Shown piece after piece: positions 16,609 to 24,279 of a stretch of DNA of 64,000 bases. The notes below the pieces were generated by a model. It had not been told where the DNA came from and did no database searches. It saw only the letters and a list, made by a program, of their open reading frames with translations. Made by a program: the position numbers and the translations under genes. The DNA is taken from contig NZ_VANU01000006.1 of assembly GCF_005771535.1 (NCBI RefSeq), forward strand, positions 124,001 through 188,000, written 5' to 3'. This DNA is from Arcobacter arenosus. Its GTDB lineage: Bacteria; Campylobacterota; Campylobacteria; Campylobacterales; Arcobacteraceae. Each line of letters begins with the position of its first letter. Position 1 is the first letter of the stretch.

Positions 16609-17584
16609 ATTAAAAAGAACAGTAAATAATGTAAATCTGATTAGATTTAGAAATATTATTCAAATTTTAACTTTTATTCTTTTTATTTATGGTGGCTATT
16701 TTGCAATAGATCTTGGCTCAAGACTTCCAATATTTGCTTGTCCATATAATGACACAACATCAGGCGCATGTTATTTGATTCCTTTACAGCATCAACTTTC
16801 AATGCCTACACAAGTTTTATTGGGTGGGGCTTCAATAGCTGTAATAACTGGAATTTTAGTCTTTTTATTTTGGTTTGTATTTTTAAATAAAGCTTGGTGT
16901 GGATATGTTTGTCCTTTTGGGACTTTACAAGATTGGATGACTAAACTTAGAAAATCTATTGGTATAAGATATTCAACTTATACACAACATCAATTTGAAA
17001 AACTCTCAAAAATAAAATATATCTTTTTATTTATAGTTTTGGTTTTTCCTTTACTAATGGGAGTTGGTCTTTTAGGTTCAGAGTGGTCAGCAGCTTTTTG
17101 TAAAATTTGTCCAGCAAGAATAATTACACCAATGTTTAGTGGTGATTTTTCACAATGGGCAATTGATTTTTCAAGTAAAACAGCAATTTTACTAACAACC
17201 CTTGGGGTTGTTTTTGCAGGACTTTTCTTTATTGGTAGTTTTATTAAAAAAAGATTCTTTTGCTTTTTTTGCCCTATGAGTGCATTACACTATATTTTTT
17301 CAAAAATCTCAATAGTTCAGTTTAAAAAAGATGGAAGTAAGTGTACAAGATGTGGGGATTGTTATGCTGTTTGTGATATGCAAATAAAAGATATAGCTGA
17401 TAATGTAACTGATACAAATATTTTGAGGGATGATTGTATTTTATGTTTAAAATGTATAGCTGCGTGTCCTGAGGATGATGTACTACATTTTGATATTTTT
17501 AAGATAAAAGCTTTCACTTCCACAAAAGAGGGCTTTGAAAAAAGAATGGGAATAGAATATTTAAAGGCAAACAATGACAAGTAA
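16598..17584 (+). CDS. NapH/NosH-like membrane polyferredoxin
   Basis: About 328 residues from the ATG at 16598, which lies inside the end of the preceding gene (a TTG at 16583 is the alternative). Four to five membrane helices carry CGYVCPFG and FCFFCPMS motifs. The C-terminus has two 4Fe-4S ferredoxin motifs, CTRCGDCYAVC and CILCLKCIAACP. The NapH/NosH/MauN family accepts electrons from menaquinol or passes them between periplasm and cytoplasm. No napA, nosZ or nitrate/N2O reductase gene is nearby. The overlap with the double-cubane-type gene (17574) instead suggests it supplies or withdraws electrons for that system. Confidence 0.85.
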   Translation: MLSRLKRTVNNVNLIRFRNIIQILTFILFIYGGYFAIDLGSRLPIFACPYNDTTSGACYLIPLQHQLSMPTQVLLGGASIAVITGILVFLFWFVFLNKAWCGYVCPFGTLQDWMTKLRKSIGIRYSTYTQHQFEKLSKIKYIFLFIVLVFPLLMGVGLLGSEWSAAFCKICPARIITPMFSGDFSQWAIDFSSKTAILLTTLGVVFAGLFFIGSFIKKRFFCFFCPMSALHYIFSKISIVQFKKDGSKCTRCGDCYAVCDMQIKDIADNVTDTNILRDDCILCLKCIAACPEDDVLHFDIFKIKAFTSTKEGFEKRMGIEYLKANNDK

Positions 17585-18851
17585 ATTTAAACATGATATA
17601 GAATCACCACTTCAAAAACAAAATCGTCATAAAGCTATGGAAGCTATTAGAATTATAAATACTTTAAAAGATGATTTTAAAAATCCAATTGAGAGTATGA
17701 ATTACTTTTATAAGCTTTTTGAAGATGTATTTTGTAATCAAAAATCTTTGCATGATGGAAAATTAAAAGTTGGAACGATGTGTATACAAATACCAAGTGA
17801 GATTATATACGCTTTAGATGCCGTTCCAATTAGACTTTGTAATGGGTTTTATAGTGATGATGAGATTGGTAGTGATTATATGCCCCAAAAATCGTGTCCT
17901 TTAGTTCGTTCAACAGTAGGACATTTTGCTTCAGGAAACTTTTCTGATAAACCTCATTTAATTTACTCTCCAACAACTTGTGATCAAAAAACAAAAGCGG
18001 GAGTTACAATAGAAAGCTTTGGATACGAAGTTGTTGATGTTGATTTTCCAAGAGTTAAAGATAGTGAGATTAGTAGGGAGTATTTTAGAAGAAGTATTAG
18101 AGAGTTTGCAATAGATTTATCAAAAAAAACTGGAAATAAACTAAATAAAAAGAGTTTAAAACAAAGTATTGCAAAGATTGGCTATGCACAATCACTCTAT
18201 CATAAACTATGTGAATATAGAAAAAAGAAAAATATTGTAATTAGTGGAAATGATATGTTTTTTGTGACAAATGCATTTTTTTTTGACAAAATTGATTCAT
18301 GGATAGATGCTTGTGAAAATCTTTTAAAAGAGTGCAAACAAAGGGAGGATGAAAACCTGTTTGTAAATGGAAAAATTAGTCCTAGAATAGTTTATACAGG
18401 TTCACCTCCAATTTTCCCAAATTATAAAGTTCCTATAGTAATTGAAGAATCAGATGGAATTATTGTTGCAGATGAAACCTGTAGTTCAAATAGAATGTTC
18501 AATGATAGAGTTGCAGTTGATGAGTGGTTTGTAAATGATATGTTAGATTCAATGGCAGATAAATATTTAAAAGCTTGTACTTGTCCCATCTTTACTAAAA
18601 ATGATGACCGAATTAGAAGAATAATTGATTTAGTAAAAACTTATAGTGCCGATGGAGTTGTTTATCAATCATTTGCAGGTTGTACAGTTTATGAAGCAGA
18701 ACAAAGAAGTGTTTTAGAAGCAATGGAAAAAGAGGGAATTCCTATTTTATATATTGAAAGTGATTATAGTCCATCGCAAGGTGGACAATTAACTACTAGA
18801 GTTGAAGCATTTATAGAGTCATTAAAAACAAGAAAGAGGATAAAAAAGTGA
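17574..18851 (+). CDS. 2-hydroxyacyl-CoA dehydratase-fold protein of the double-cubane-cluster (DCCP/YjiM) type
   Basis: 425 residues of the HgdB/BcrC/FldB superfamily. Cysteines at 70, 89, 108, 136, 303, 335, 337 and 370 are candidate Fe-S ligands. CIQIPSEIIYALDAVPIRLC and the C-terminal ESDYSPSQGGQLTTRVEAF are the diagnostic segments. In the single-subunit DCCP branch, which has no second dehydratase subunit or CoA-transferase nearby (as here), a double-cubane Fe-S cluster is reduced by an ATP-driven partner. It is reported to reduce small molecules such as acetylene, azide and hydrazine. The activase gene overlaps its stop codon, so the pair is complete. It is cytoplasmic, and its natural substrate is unknown. 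Confidence 0.85.
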   Translation: MTSKFKHDIESPLQKQNRHKAMEAIRIINTLKDDFKNPIESMNYFYKLFEDVFCNQKSLHDGKLKVGTMCIQIPSEIIYALDAVPIRLCNGFYSDDEIGSDYMPQKSCPLVRSTVGHFASGNFSDKPHLIYSPTTCDQKTKAGVTIESFGYEVVDVDFPRVKDSEISREYFRRSIREFAIDLSKKTGNKLNKKSLKQSIAKIGYAQSLYHKLCEYRKKKNIVISGNDMFFVTNAFFFDKIDSWIDACENLLKECKQREDENLFVNGKISPRIVYTGSPPIFPNYKVPIVIEESDGIIVADETCSSNRMFNDRVAVDEWFVNDMLDSMADKYLKACTCPIFTKNDDRIRRIIDLVKTYSADGVVYQSFAGCTVYEAEQRSVLEAMEKEGIPILYIESDYSPSQGGQLTTRVEAFIESLKTRKRIKK

Positions 18852-19651
18852 AATATTTTGTAGGTATAGATATAGGTTCAACATCAATAAAAATTTCTAT
18901 TATTGATGAAAAGAAAAATTTAATTGGTTCAAAAACTAGTGCTAGTGGAAGTATGTTTTATAAATATGCCCAAGAAACTTTAGATTTACTTTTAAAAGAA
19001 CTTGAAATATCACCAAAGGATGTTGTTTATACTGTATCAACGGGATATGGAAGAAAACTTTATAAAGAAGCTGATGAAAATATTAGTGAGATTACAGCAA
19101 ATGCAATTGGAGCAAGAGCAAGTGCTAAAGAGTTTGGAGAGATTAAAACCATCATAAACATTGGAGGTCAAGATAGTAAAGCAATCTCTTTAGATAATGA
19201 TGGAAATGTAACTAATTTTGCAATGAATGATAGATGTGCAGCTGGGACTGGAAAATTTCTTGATGTAGTTGCCTTAAAACTTGAAATGGGTGTTGATGAA
19301 TTAGGTGAGAAACATTTTAAGGCTAAAGGAACACCTTTAGGTGTAAGTAGTACTTGTGCAGTATTTGCAGAGAGTGAAATTATTGGACTCCTTGGAAATA
19401 ATCATAGTGTTGAAGATATTGTTTGTGGAGTTCATTATTCTATTGCAAAAAGAATTGTAAAACTTGTAAAAAGAGTTGGGGTAAAAGAAGGTATCTATTT
19501 TGATGGAGGTCCTGCACTAAATGAAGGTTTGGTAAATGCTATTGAAAATGAATTAGGAAAAAGAGTATTTATTCCAAAGTTTCCACAAGTAACTACTTCT
19601 TATGGTGCAGCTATTATGGGTGTAGATTCATTTTTATATGATCAAAATTAA
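18848..19651 (+). CDS. ATP-dependent activase/reductase of the BadF/HgdC family (DCCP reductase)
   Basis: 267-residue ASKHA-fold ATPase starting at GTG inside the stop of the preceding gene. Visible motifs are GIDIGSTSIK (phosphate 1), NIGGQDSK (phosphate 2), DRCAAGTGKF with C130, STCAVFAESE with C170, and FDGGPALN (adenosine site). The dimer holds one 4Fe-4S cluster between subunits through the two cysteines (HgdC C127 and C166 are the recalled equivalents). It uses ATP hydrolysis to push an electron into the partner dehydratase/DCCP at very low potential. Its presence confirms that the 17574 gene is a redox enzyme that needs strong reduction. Confidence 0.92.
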   Translation: MKYFVGIDIGSTSIKISIIDEKKNLIGSKTSASGSMFYKYAQETLDLLLKELEISPKDVVYTVSTGYGRKLYKEADENISEITANAIGARASAKEFGEIKTIINIGGQDSKAISLDNDGNVTNFAMNDRCAAGTGKFLDVVALKLEMGVDELGEKHFKAKGTPLGVSSTCAVFAESEIIGLLGNNHSVEDIVCGVHYSIAKRIVKLVKRVGVKEGIYFDGGPALNEGLVNAIENELGKRVFIPKFPQVTTSYGAAIMGVDSFLYDQN

Positions 19652-19679
19652 CTTAAAATTAACACATCTTATATAAAAT
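19647..19679 (+). promoter_or_regulatory. exbB promoter: ATTAAC tandem repeat and -10 (site C)
   Basis: ATTAAC at 19647-19652 and 19658-19663 (11-bp period) is followed after exactly 10 bp by TAAAAT (19674-19679). The first half-site overlaps the stop codon of the activase gene. The layout equals sites B and D. The exbB ATG is at 19706 with TTAGGAGAAG upstream. Confidence 0.65.
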
Positions 19680-19705
19680 TAAGTTGGTTTTTAGGAGAAG
19701 AAAAA

Positions 19706-20131
19706 ATGAATATTGAGTTTTTAAAACATTCTGTTGATTATGGAGTTATTGCATTGCTACTTTTTATGAGTTTTATAGCCGTAATGTTTTTTATTGAAAG
19801 ACTTTTTTTCTATAGAAAACTTGATGTTAATAAATATAAAAATAAAAAGCAGCTTGATGTTGCCCTTACAAAAAATCTAACTTTTATAGGGACTATTGCT
19901 TCTAACTCACCTTATATAGGACTTCTTGGTACTGTATTAGCTATCATGCTTACATTTATGACTATGAGTGAAGGTGATATTGTTGCAACTAAAATAATGA
20001 GTTCCTTAGCACTTGCCTTAAAAGCAACAGCTGTTGGTTTAGTTGTGGCAATTATATCAATGGTTTTTTATAATATTTTAAGTCGATACGCAGAAGTTTT
20101 GGAAAGCAGATATGAAAATCAAGAAATATGA
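19706..20131 (+). CDS. exbB: ExbB-like proton channel subunit
   Basis: 141-residue MotA/TolQ/ExbB-family inner-membrane protein with an N-terminal helix (about 14-31) and two C-terminal helices around LGLLGTVLAIMLTF and LALALKATAVGLVVAI. These contain the conserved Gly and Thr residues that line the proton path. With ExbD it converts the proton motive force into TonB movement. It overlaps exbD by 20 bp and has its own promoter with the shared ATTAAC repeats, so it can be co-induced with the TonB receptor genes. The short form lacking a long cytoplasmic loop is common in Campylobacterota. Confidence 0.9.
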   Translation: MNIEFLKHSVDYGVIALLLFMSFIAVMFFIERLFFYRKLDVNKYKNKKQLDVALTKNLTFIGTIASNSPYIGLLGTVLAIMLTFMTMSEGDIVATKIMSSLALALKATAVGLVVAIISMVFYNILSRYAEVLESRYENQEI

Positions 20132-20495
20132 TTCAATAAATGTAATACCGTTTATTGATGTTCTTTTGGTACTTTTAGCAATAGTTTTAATGACATCAAC
20201 TTTTATTGCAAAAGGTGTAATCCCTGTATCTCTTCCAAAGGCTAGTTCAGCTGATAATCAAAAAATCAAAAAAGAGTTAAGTATTTATATAAAGAATACT
20301 GGACAAATTTATCTTGACAAAGAAGAGTTGATAGTTGAAGAATTAATAAATAGAATTTCAGAAGAACAAAAAGATAGACCAATTTTAATAAATAGTGACA
20401 AAGATGCAAAATTTGAAATATTTGTATCTATTTTAGACACTTTAAAATCAAATGAATTTGAAAATATATCAATAGTAACGGTAAAACAACAATGA
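20112..20495 (+). CDS. exbD: ExbD-like proton channel subunit
   Basis: 127 residues with a short cytoplasmic N-terminus and a single membrane helix carrying the essential Asp in NVIPFIDVLLVLLAIVLM. The periplasmic domain (about 45-127) ends in the peptidoglycan-binding-like fold typical of ExbD/TolR. It overlaps both exbB and tonB. It assembles with ExbB to energise TonB. Confidence 0.92.
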   Translation: MKIKKYDSINVIPFIDVLLVLLAIVLMTSTFIAKGVIPVSLPKASSADNQKIKKELSIYIKNTGQIYLDKEELIVEELINRISEEQKDRPILINSDKDAKFEIFVSILDTLKSNEFENISIVTVKQQ

Positions 20496-21193
20496 GATAT
20501 TTAAACTCTTTTTTCTTAACCACTTTACTTTATGTAAGTTTGGCAACTTTACTTTTATTTGCAAACCCCTTTGATAAATTGCAGTCTCAAAATAAAGAAG
20601 AAAAGAAAAAAGTCTCTTTAAATTATGTTCAAATTATAAAACCTAAACCTATTGAACCAATAGTTGAAGAAAAGGTAGAAAAAAACCTTGAGCCAGAAAT
20701 TAAAAAAATAGTAAAAAAAGAGCCTAAAAAGAAAGTGATAAAAAAAGTAGAAAAGAAAAAAGTAGTTAAAAAGAAGATTGATAAGATAGTAAAAAAAGAG
20801 CCAATAAAAAAGCAAAAAACAAAAAAATTTGAAGAAACTATTATTGATAAGGTAGTTAAAAAAGAGATTCCTCAAAAAGTTATACAAAAAAATATCAACA
20901 AAAACATCAACTATGAAGAAGATTTTTTAGCAAATCATTTACATATGATAAAAAAAGAGATACAAAAAAATATAATGTACTCAAAAAGAGCAAGAAAACT
21001 TAAGATTGAAGGTAAAGTTTTAGTAGAGTTTTGTTTAACTAAATCTGGTGAAATAAAAAAAGTTAAAACACTCAAAGGACATAAACTATTACAAAAGTCC
21101 ACAATAGAAGCAATATATAGTGCCTCAGCAAATTTCCCCAAGGTTCAAAAAACAATTACTATAAGAGTTCCTATTGAATACAGATTAATTTAA
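20492..21193 (+). CDS. tonB: TonB energy transducer
   Basis: 233 residues. An N-terminal membrane anchor (about 6-23) is followed by a long rigid periplasmic spacer of Lys/Glu/Pro-rich repeats (about 45-145, with blocks such as KKEPKKKVIKKVEKKK). The C-terminal TonB domain (about 150-233) shows the VEFCLTKSGEIKKVK strand and the terminal PIEYRL. Unlike classical TonB, the spacer is dominated by Lys-Val-Lys rather than Pro-Glu/Pro-Lys dipeptides. It probably serves the three TonB receptors in this window. It overlaps exbD by 4 bp. Confidence 0.9.
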   Translation: MRYLNSFFLTTLLYVSLATLLLFANPFDKLQSQNKEEKKKVSLNYVQIIKPKPIEPIVEEKVEKNLEPEIKKIVKKEPKKKVIKKVEKKKVVKKKIDKIVKKEPIKKQKTKKFEETIIDKVVKKEIPQKVIQKNINKNINYEEDFLANHLHMIKKEIQKNIMYSKRARKLKIEGKVLVEFCLTKSGEIKKVKTLKGHKLLQKSTIEAIYSASANFPKVQKTITIRVPIEYRLI

Positions 21194-21288
21194 GTTTTTA
21201 AAAAGTTTATATTAATAGTAGGTTAAAAAATCAATTATATAATTATATTAAAGGATGGAGTTAGAATGTCTATTACAAGGAGATTGTT

Positions 21289-21684
21289 ATGAAAACTTCA
21301 AAAATTATTCTAAGTGGTTTATTGGTATTTGGTGCAACATTTATGTTTGCTGAAACGTTACCAAGTTTTGGTCCTGTAGCTTTTTCAGCATATGATACGA
21401 ATAAAGATGGTCAAATTAGTCCTGCTGAATTTAATGCAGTAAAAGAAAAAAGAATGACTCAAAAAGCTGAACAAGGTAGACTTATGATGAATGCTAAGAA
21501 TTCACCTTCTTTTTCTGATGTTGATACAAATGGTGATGGTATCATTTCACAAAATGAACTTCAAATTCATCAACAAGCTAGATTTCAAAATAGAGTAAAT
21601 CAAAAAAATAATATGATGAATGGTCAAGGCATGGGCAAAGGAATGGGACAAGGTATGGCACCTGGAAAAGGACGAAACTGGTAA
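21289..21684 (+). CDS. Secreted EF-hand protein with Met/Gly-rich tail
   Basis: 131 residues: a signal peptide (cleavage near MFA-ET), two EF-hand calcium loops (DTNKDGQISPAE at 36-47 and DTNGDGIISQNE at 79-90), and a C-terminal Gly/Met-rich tail from 108 with MM, MGKGMGQGM and no cysteine. The EF-hands should bind Ca2+. Regularly spaced methionines in a periplasmic tail resemble Cu(I)-binding Met motifs, which would fit the NosL/His-rich domains upstream, but this is an inference. It sits 95 bp after tonB with its own AAGGAGA ribosome site. An intrinsic terminator follows. Confidence 0.85.
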   Translation: MKTSKIILSGLLVFGATFMFAETLPSFGPVAFSAYDTNKDGQISPAEFNAVKEKRMTQKAEQGRLMMNAKNSPSFSDVDTNGDGIISQNELQIHQQARFQNRVNQKNNMMNGQGMGKGMGQGMAPGKGRNW

Positions 21685-21715
21685 AAAAAGGAAGAGTTAA
21701 TTCTCTTCCCTTTTT
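21683..21715. terminator. Bidirectional intrinsic terminator
   Basis: GGAAGAG (21690-21696), TTAATT loop, CTCTTCC (21703-21709), flanked by an A-run before and a T-run after (21711-21715). It serves the EF-hand gene on the plus strand. On the minus strand the stem lies over the end of the 56-residue gene. Confidence 0.8.
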
Positions 21716-21867
21716 AATGTTACACTCCACGCTTCATATTTAGGGTCATTTTCAATCTCTTCAATTTGTTTTTTTGTTAAATTAGGATAACTCATTTTTT
21801 TGCCATCAAATACTATACATTCATAAGTTTTTTCTTTTTTGAAAATATTTTTGATTTTATCAAACAT
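21697..21867 (-). CDS. Small 56-residue cytoplasmic protein, unknown function
   Basis: The minus-strand reading frame runs from ATG at 21867 to TAA at 21697-21699 and encodes 56 residues starting MFDKIKNIFKK. The central part has YECIVFDGKKMSYPNLTKKQ, and the end has YEAWSVTLKREEN. It is preceded by AAAGGCTTGAA. The even composition, clear start region and use of an otherwise empty gap support a real gene. The fold suggests a short beta-hairpin plus helix, and no family is recognised. Its stop lies in the loop of the terminator it shares with the convergent EF-hand gene. Confidence 0.6.
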   Translation of the reverse strand: MFDKIKNIFKKEKTYECIVFDGKKMSYPNLTKKQIEEIENDPKYEAWSVTLKREEN

Positions 21868-21938
21868 TTCAAGCCTTTAATTTTGTATTTTATTTTACTT
21901 TCAATACAATAACAAAAAAAATTTATAAAAGAATAAAA

Positions 21939-23375
21939 ATGTGTGACTATAGAAAAAAACTAACTACTAATAGAGAGTTCTATCCAATCAAAGATTTAGA
22001 TATCTCAGTTGAAAGTGATAGGGGAAGAATTCTTTCCGCTCCATCTTTAAGACGTTTACAAAAGAAAACGCAAGTATTTCCTTTAGAGTTAAATGCAGCT
22101 GTAAGAAGTAGACTAACCCACTCTTTAGAAGTATCTCAAACAGCAAGATTTATTGCAAAAACTATTTTAAAAAAATGTGAAGGAAAATTTTATTTAAATG
22201 AAGTTAGGGATGCTTTTATTTCAACTTCTGAAATGACAAGTTTGATTCATGATATAGGAAACCCACCATTTGGTCATTTTGCAGAAGTTGCATTGAACTC
22301 TTGGATGAAAAATAAGGGTATAAAGATATTTGATAATCTAATTGAGGTTGATGAAAAAAATTCAGAGTTAAAAAATCTTTTGATTAATGACCTTTGTAAT
22401 TTTGATGGAAATGCTCAAGGGATTAGAATAATTACAAAACTACAAAGACTTAACCTTTCATATTCTCAAATTATCTCTATGCTTAAATATACAAGAGGCG
22501 CCTTTGAACCTAAACCTTTAAAAAATGAAAAATACTCTTACATGAGAAAAAAACCAGGGTATTATTATTCAGAAAGGGATATTGTTTCAAAAATTAAAGA
22601 CTCTTTAGATATCCAAGAAGGATGTAGATTTCCAATCACTTATATAATGGAAGCAGCTGATGATATTAGTTATTTAAATGCAGATATGGAAGATGCAGTT
22701 GATAAAAAGATTTTAACTTTTGAAAAGGTTTATTCACTTATAAAACAAGAGTGCGAAAAGATGGATGAAACTTATCTTTTAGAGTTAGTAGAGGAGTATT
22801 ATCAAAAAGCAAAAGAAAATGAGAGTGAACCATACCAATTTAATCTGTTTTTAACTCTTACACGGGCTAAGTTAACCCATGCTTTAGTTGAACATGTGTC
22901 ACAAGTTTTTGTTGATAATCATGAAGATATTTTTAATGGAAGATTTGATGCTGCACTTTTAGAATTTGATAAAAATAGTAAATATACAAAGGCTGTAAAA
23001 GTATTACAAAATATCTCAATAGAACATATTTACAATAATAAAGATATTCAAACTTTAGAGTTAAAGGGACAGAAAATATTAAGTACTTTATGTGAAAATT
23101 ATAAACCACTTTTAGAACTTGAAGCCCAAGAGTTTGAAGATTTAGTTCATGGAAAAAGAATATCTTGTTTTATCTCTCAAAGATTAATTAGAAGATTGTC
23201 TTCAAAACATATAGTTGCATATAAAGATAGTGTTGAAAAACTTTCAAAAGATGATATTGTAAAATATAAACTTAAAGAGTGGTATTTCAGAGCTAGATTA
23301 ATATTTGATTATATTTCTGGTATGACAGATGATTTTGCTTTAAACGAGTATAAAACTTTACAAGCTTTAATCTAA
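21939..23375 (+). CDS. dgt: dGTP triphosphohydrolase
   Basis: 478 residues of the HD-superfamily dNTPase. It cleaves dGTP (or other dNTPs) to the nucleoside plus triphosphate and so tunes dNTP pools. Motifs: RLQKKTQVFPL near the N-terminus, H in RLTHSLEV, the HD doublet in SLIHDIGNPPFGHFAE, and D in MEAADDISYLNADMEDA. The metal-binding H...HD...D set is complete, so the enzyme looks active. It is convergent with the HAD phosphatase gene. Confidence 0.92.
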   Translation: MCDYRKKLTTNREFYPIKDLDISVESDRGRILSAPSLRRLQKKTQVFPLELNAAVRSRLTHSLEVSQTARFIAKTILKKCEGKFYLNEVRDAFISTSEMTSLIHDIGNPPFGHFAEVALNSWMKNKGIKIFDNLIEVDEKNSELKNLLINDLCNFDGNAQGIRIITKLQRLNLSYSQIISMLKYTRGAFEPKPLKNEKYSYMRKKPGYYYSERDIVSKIKDSLDIQEGCRFPITYIMEAADDISYLNADMEDAVDKKILTFEKVYSLIKQECEKMDETYLLELVEEYYQKAKENESEPYQFNLFLTLTRAKLTHALVEHVSQVFVDNHEDIFNGRFDAALLEFDKNSKYTKAVKVLQNISIEHIYNNKDIQTLELKGQKILSTLCENYKPLLELEAQEFEDLVHGKRISCFISQRLIRRLSSKHIVAYKDSVEKLSKDDIVKYKLKEWYFRARLIFDYISGMTDDFALNEYKTLQALI

Positions 23376-23402
23376 AATTTAATTTTAAGATTTTTGATTT
23401 AG

Positions 23403-24029
23403 TTAGGCTTTAAACTTTTCAAAAATCTTTTTTTCTAATTCTTCAATACTTGAAATTGCATCTTCCTCATGATTTGAAAATCCCCAGTTTACTAAAACTG
23501 AATCAATCCCTGCATTATTTGCAGCCATAATGTCTTTGTGTGAATCGCCTATTAATTGAGCTTTTTCTTTTTGTATATTGTGTGTATCAAGGATTTTATA
23601 AACCATTTCAGGATGTGGTTTTGCTTGTTTTACTGAATCAAAACCTAAAATTGTTTCAAAATATTTTCCAACTTCAAGATGGTCAAGCATTTTTTTTGCA
23701 AAAACTGAATTTGCATTTGTTGCAACAGTTAAAGTAAACTCTTGGTTTAAATCATCAATAAGCTTTGCCATCCCATCGTATAACTCTAAACCATTTAAAC
23801 AGTTTGCATTATAATGTTCTTCAAATAATTCTTTTTGTTGAAGGGTAAAATCATCAGTTCCATAAAAAAATTTTGAGGCATTTATATTTGGGTCATTTAC
23901 TTTTTCAAGAGCATAGTGCTTTTCTAACTTTTCAAAGCCTAAAGCTTCTCTAACATGATTTATGGTGTTTACAATTGCAGTTCCACTATCTAAAATCGTA
24001 CCATCCATATCAAAAATAAGTAATGCCAT
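23403..24029 (-). CDS. HAD-superfamily phosphatase, phosphoglycolate-phosphatase-like
   Basis: 208 residues with all four HAD motifs: DMDGT (nucleophile D7 and D9), TVATNAN (motif II), the lysine in KQAKPHPE (motif III) and GDSHKDIMAANNAG (motif IV). A helical cap lies between motifs I and II, as in the Gph/PGP group. It dephosphorylates a small phosphometabolite, with 2-phosphoglycolate the default prediction. It is the only minus-strand gene in this part. Its upstream region is shared with the candidate small RNA on the other strand. Confidence 0.88.
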   Translation of the reverse strand: MALLIFDMDGTILDSGTAIVNTINHVREALGFEKLEKHYALEKVNDPNINASKFFYGTDDFTLQQKELFEEHYNANCLNGLELYDGMAKLIDDLNQEFTLTVATNANSVFAKKMLDHLEVGKYFETILGFDSVKQAKPHPEMVYKILDTHNIQKEKAQLIGDSHKDIMAANNAGIDSVLVNWGFSNHEEDAISSIEELEKKIFEKFKA

Positions 24030-24098
24030 TAAAATCCTTTTTAAAAGATGACATTATAATTTTTTTATTATTAAAAAGTAGTGCTTAGATGTATAGGA

Positions 24099-24131
24099 AT
24101 TAACAAATAATTAACATTTTAAAGATAGTAT
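24099..24131 (+). promoter_or_regulatory. Promoter of the small RNA/NosL region: ATTAAC tandem repeat and -10 (site D)
   Basis: ATTAAC at 24099-24104 and 24110-24115 (11-bp period) is followed after exactly 10 bp by TAGTAT (24126-24131). A stronger-looking TATAAA overlaps at 24129-24134. The arrangement matches sites B and C, and no separate -35 is visible. Confidence 0.65.
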
Positions 24132-24137
24132 AAATAT

Positions 24138-24220
24138 CGGAAAATTAATCTCCTATAGTATATTTAATTTTCTCAAAAATCTTTGTGTTTTCAAAGCCCC
24201 ATAGTAAATGGGGCTTTTTT
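24138..24220 (+). ncRNA. Candidate small RNA (about 80 nt) or terminated leader
   Basis: Just after site D, GAAAATTAA (24140-24148) can pair with TTAATTTTC (24164-24172) to give a 5' hairpin. A single-stranded U/A-rich stretch follows (24173-24192). A strong intrinsic terminator closes the unit: AAAGCCCCAT (24193-24202), loop, ATGGGGCTTT (24208-24217) plus a T-run. No open frame fits. It is either a free small RNA induced with the metal/TonB regulon or an attenuated leader of the NosL-like gene at 24280. It is too short for a cobalamin riboswitch. Confidence 0.6.
24193..24220 (+). terminator. Intrinsic terminator upstream of the NosL-like gene
   Basis: A perfect 10-bp stem AAAGCCCCAT/ATGGGGCTTT with a 5-base loop and a T-tract to 24220. 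It is GC-rich compared with its surroundings and lies 60 bp before the next gene start. Confidence 0.85.
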
Positions 24221-24279
24221 ATTTTAGCTATTTATCAAGATGCTTTATATATCATTTCAATTATTTTTCAGGAATTTGA

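Noticed and set aside
17574-19651. Hydroxyglutaryl-CoA or lactoyl-CoA dehydratase for amino acid fermentation
   Set aside because: Only one dehydratase-type subunit is present, and no CoA-transferase, acyl-CoA dehydrogenase or Etf genes are nearby. The surrounding genes are respiratory and uptake types.
20618-20887. Minus-strand reading frame rich in Phe and Leu within tonB
   Set aside because: It is the mirror of the Lys-rich TonB spacer. Its composition follows from AAA/AAG codons on the other strand, and it has no start signal.
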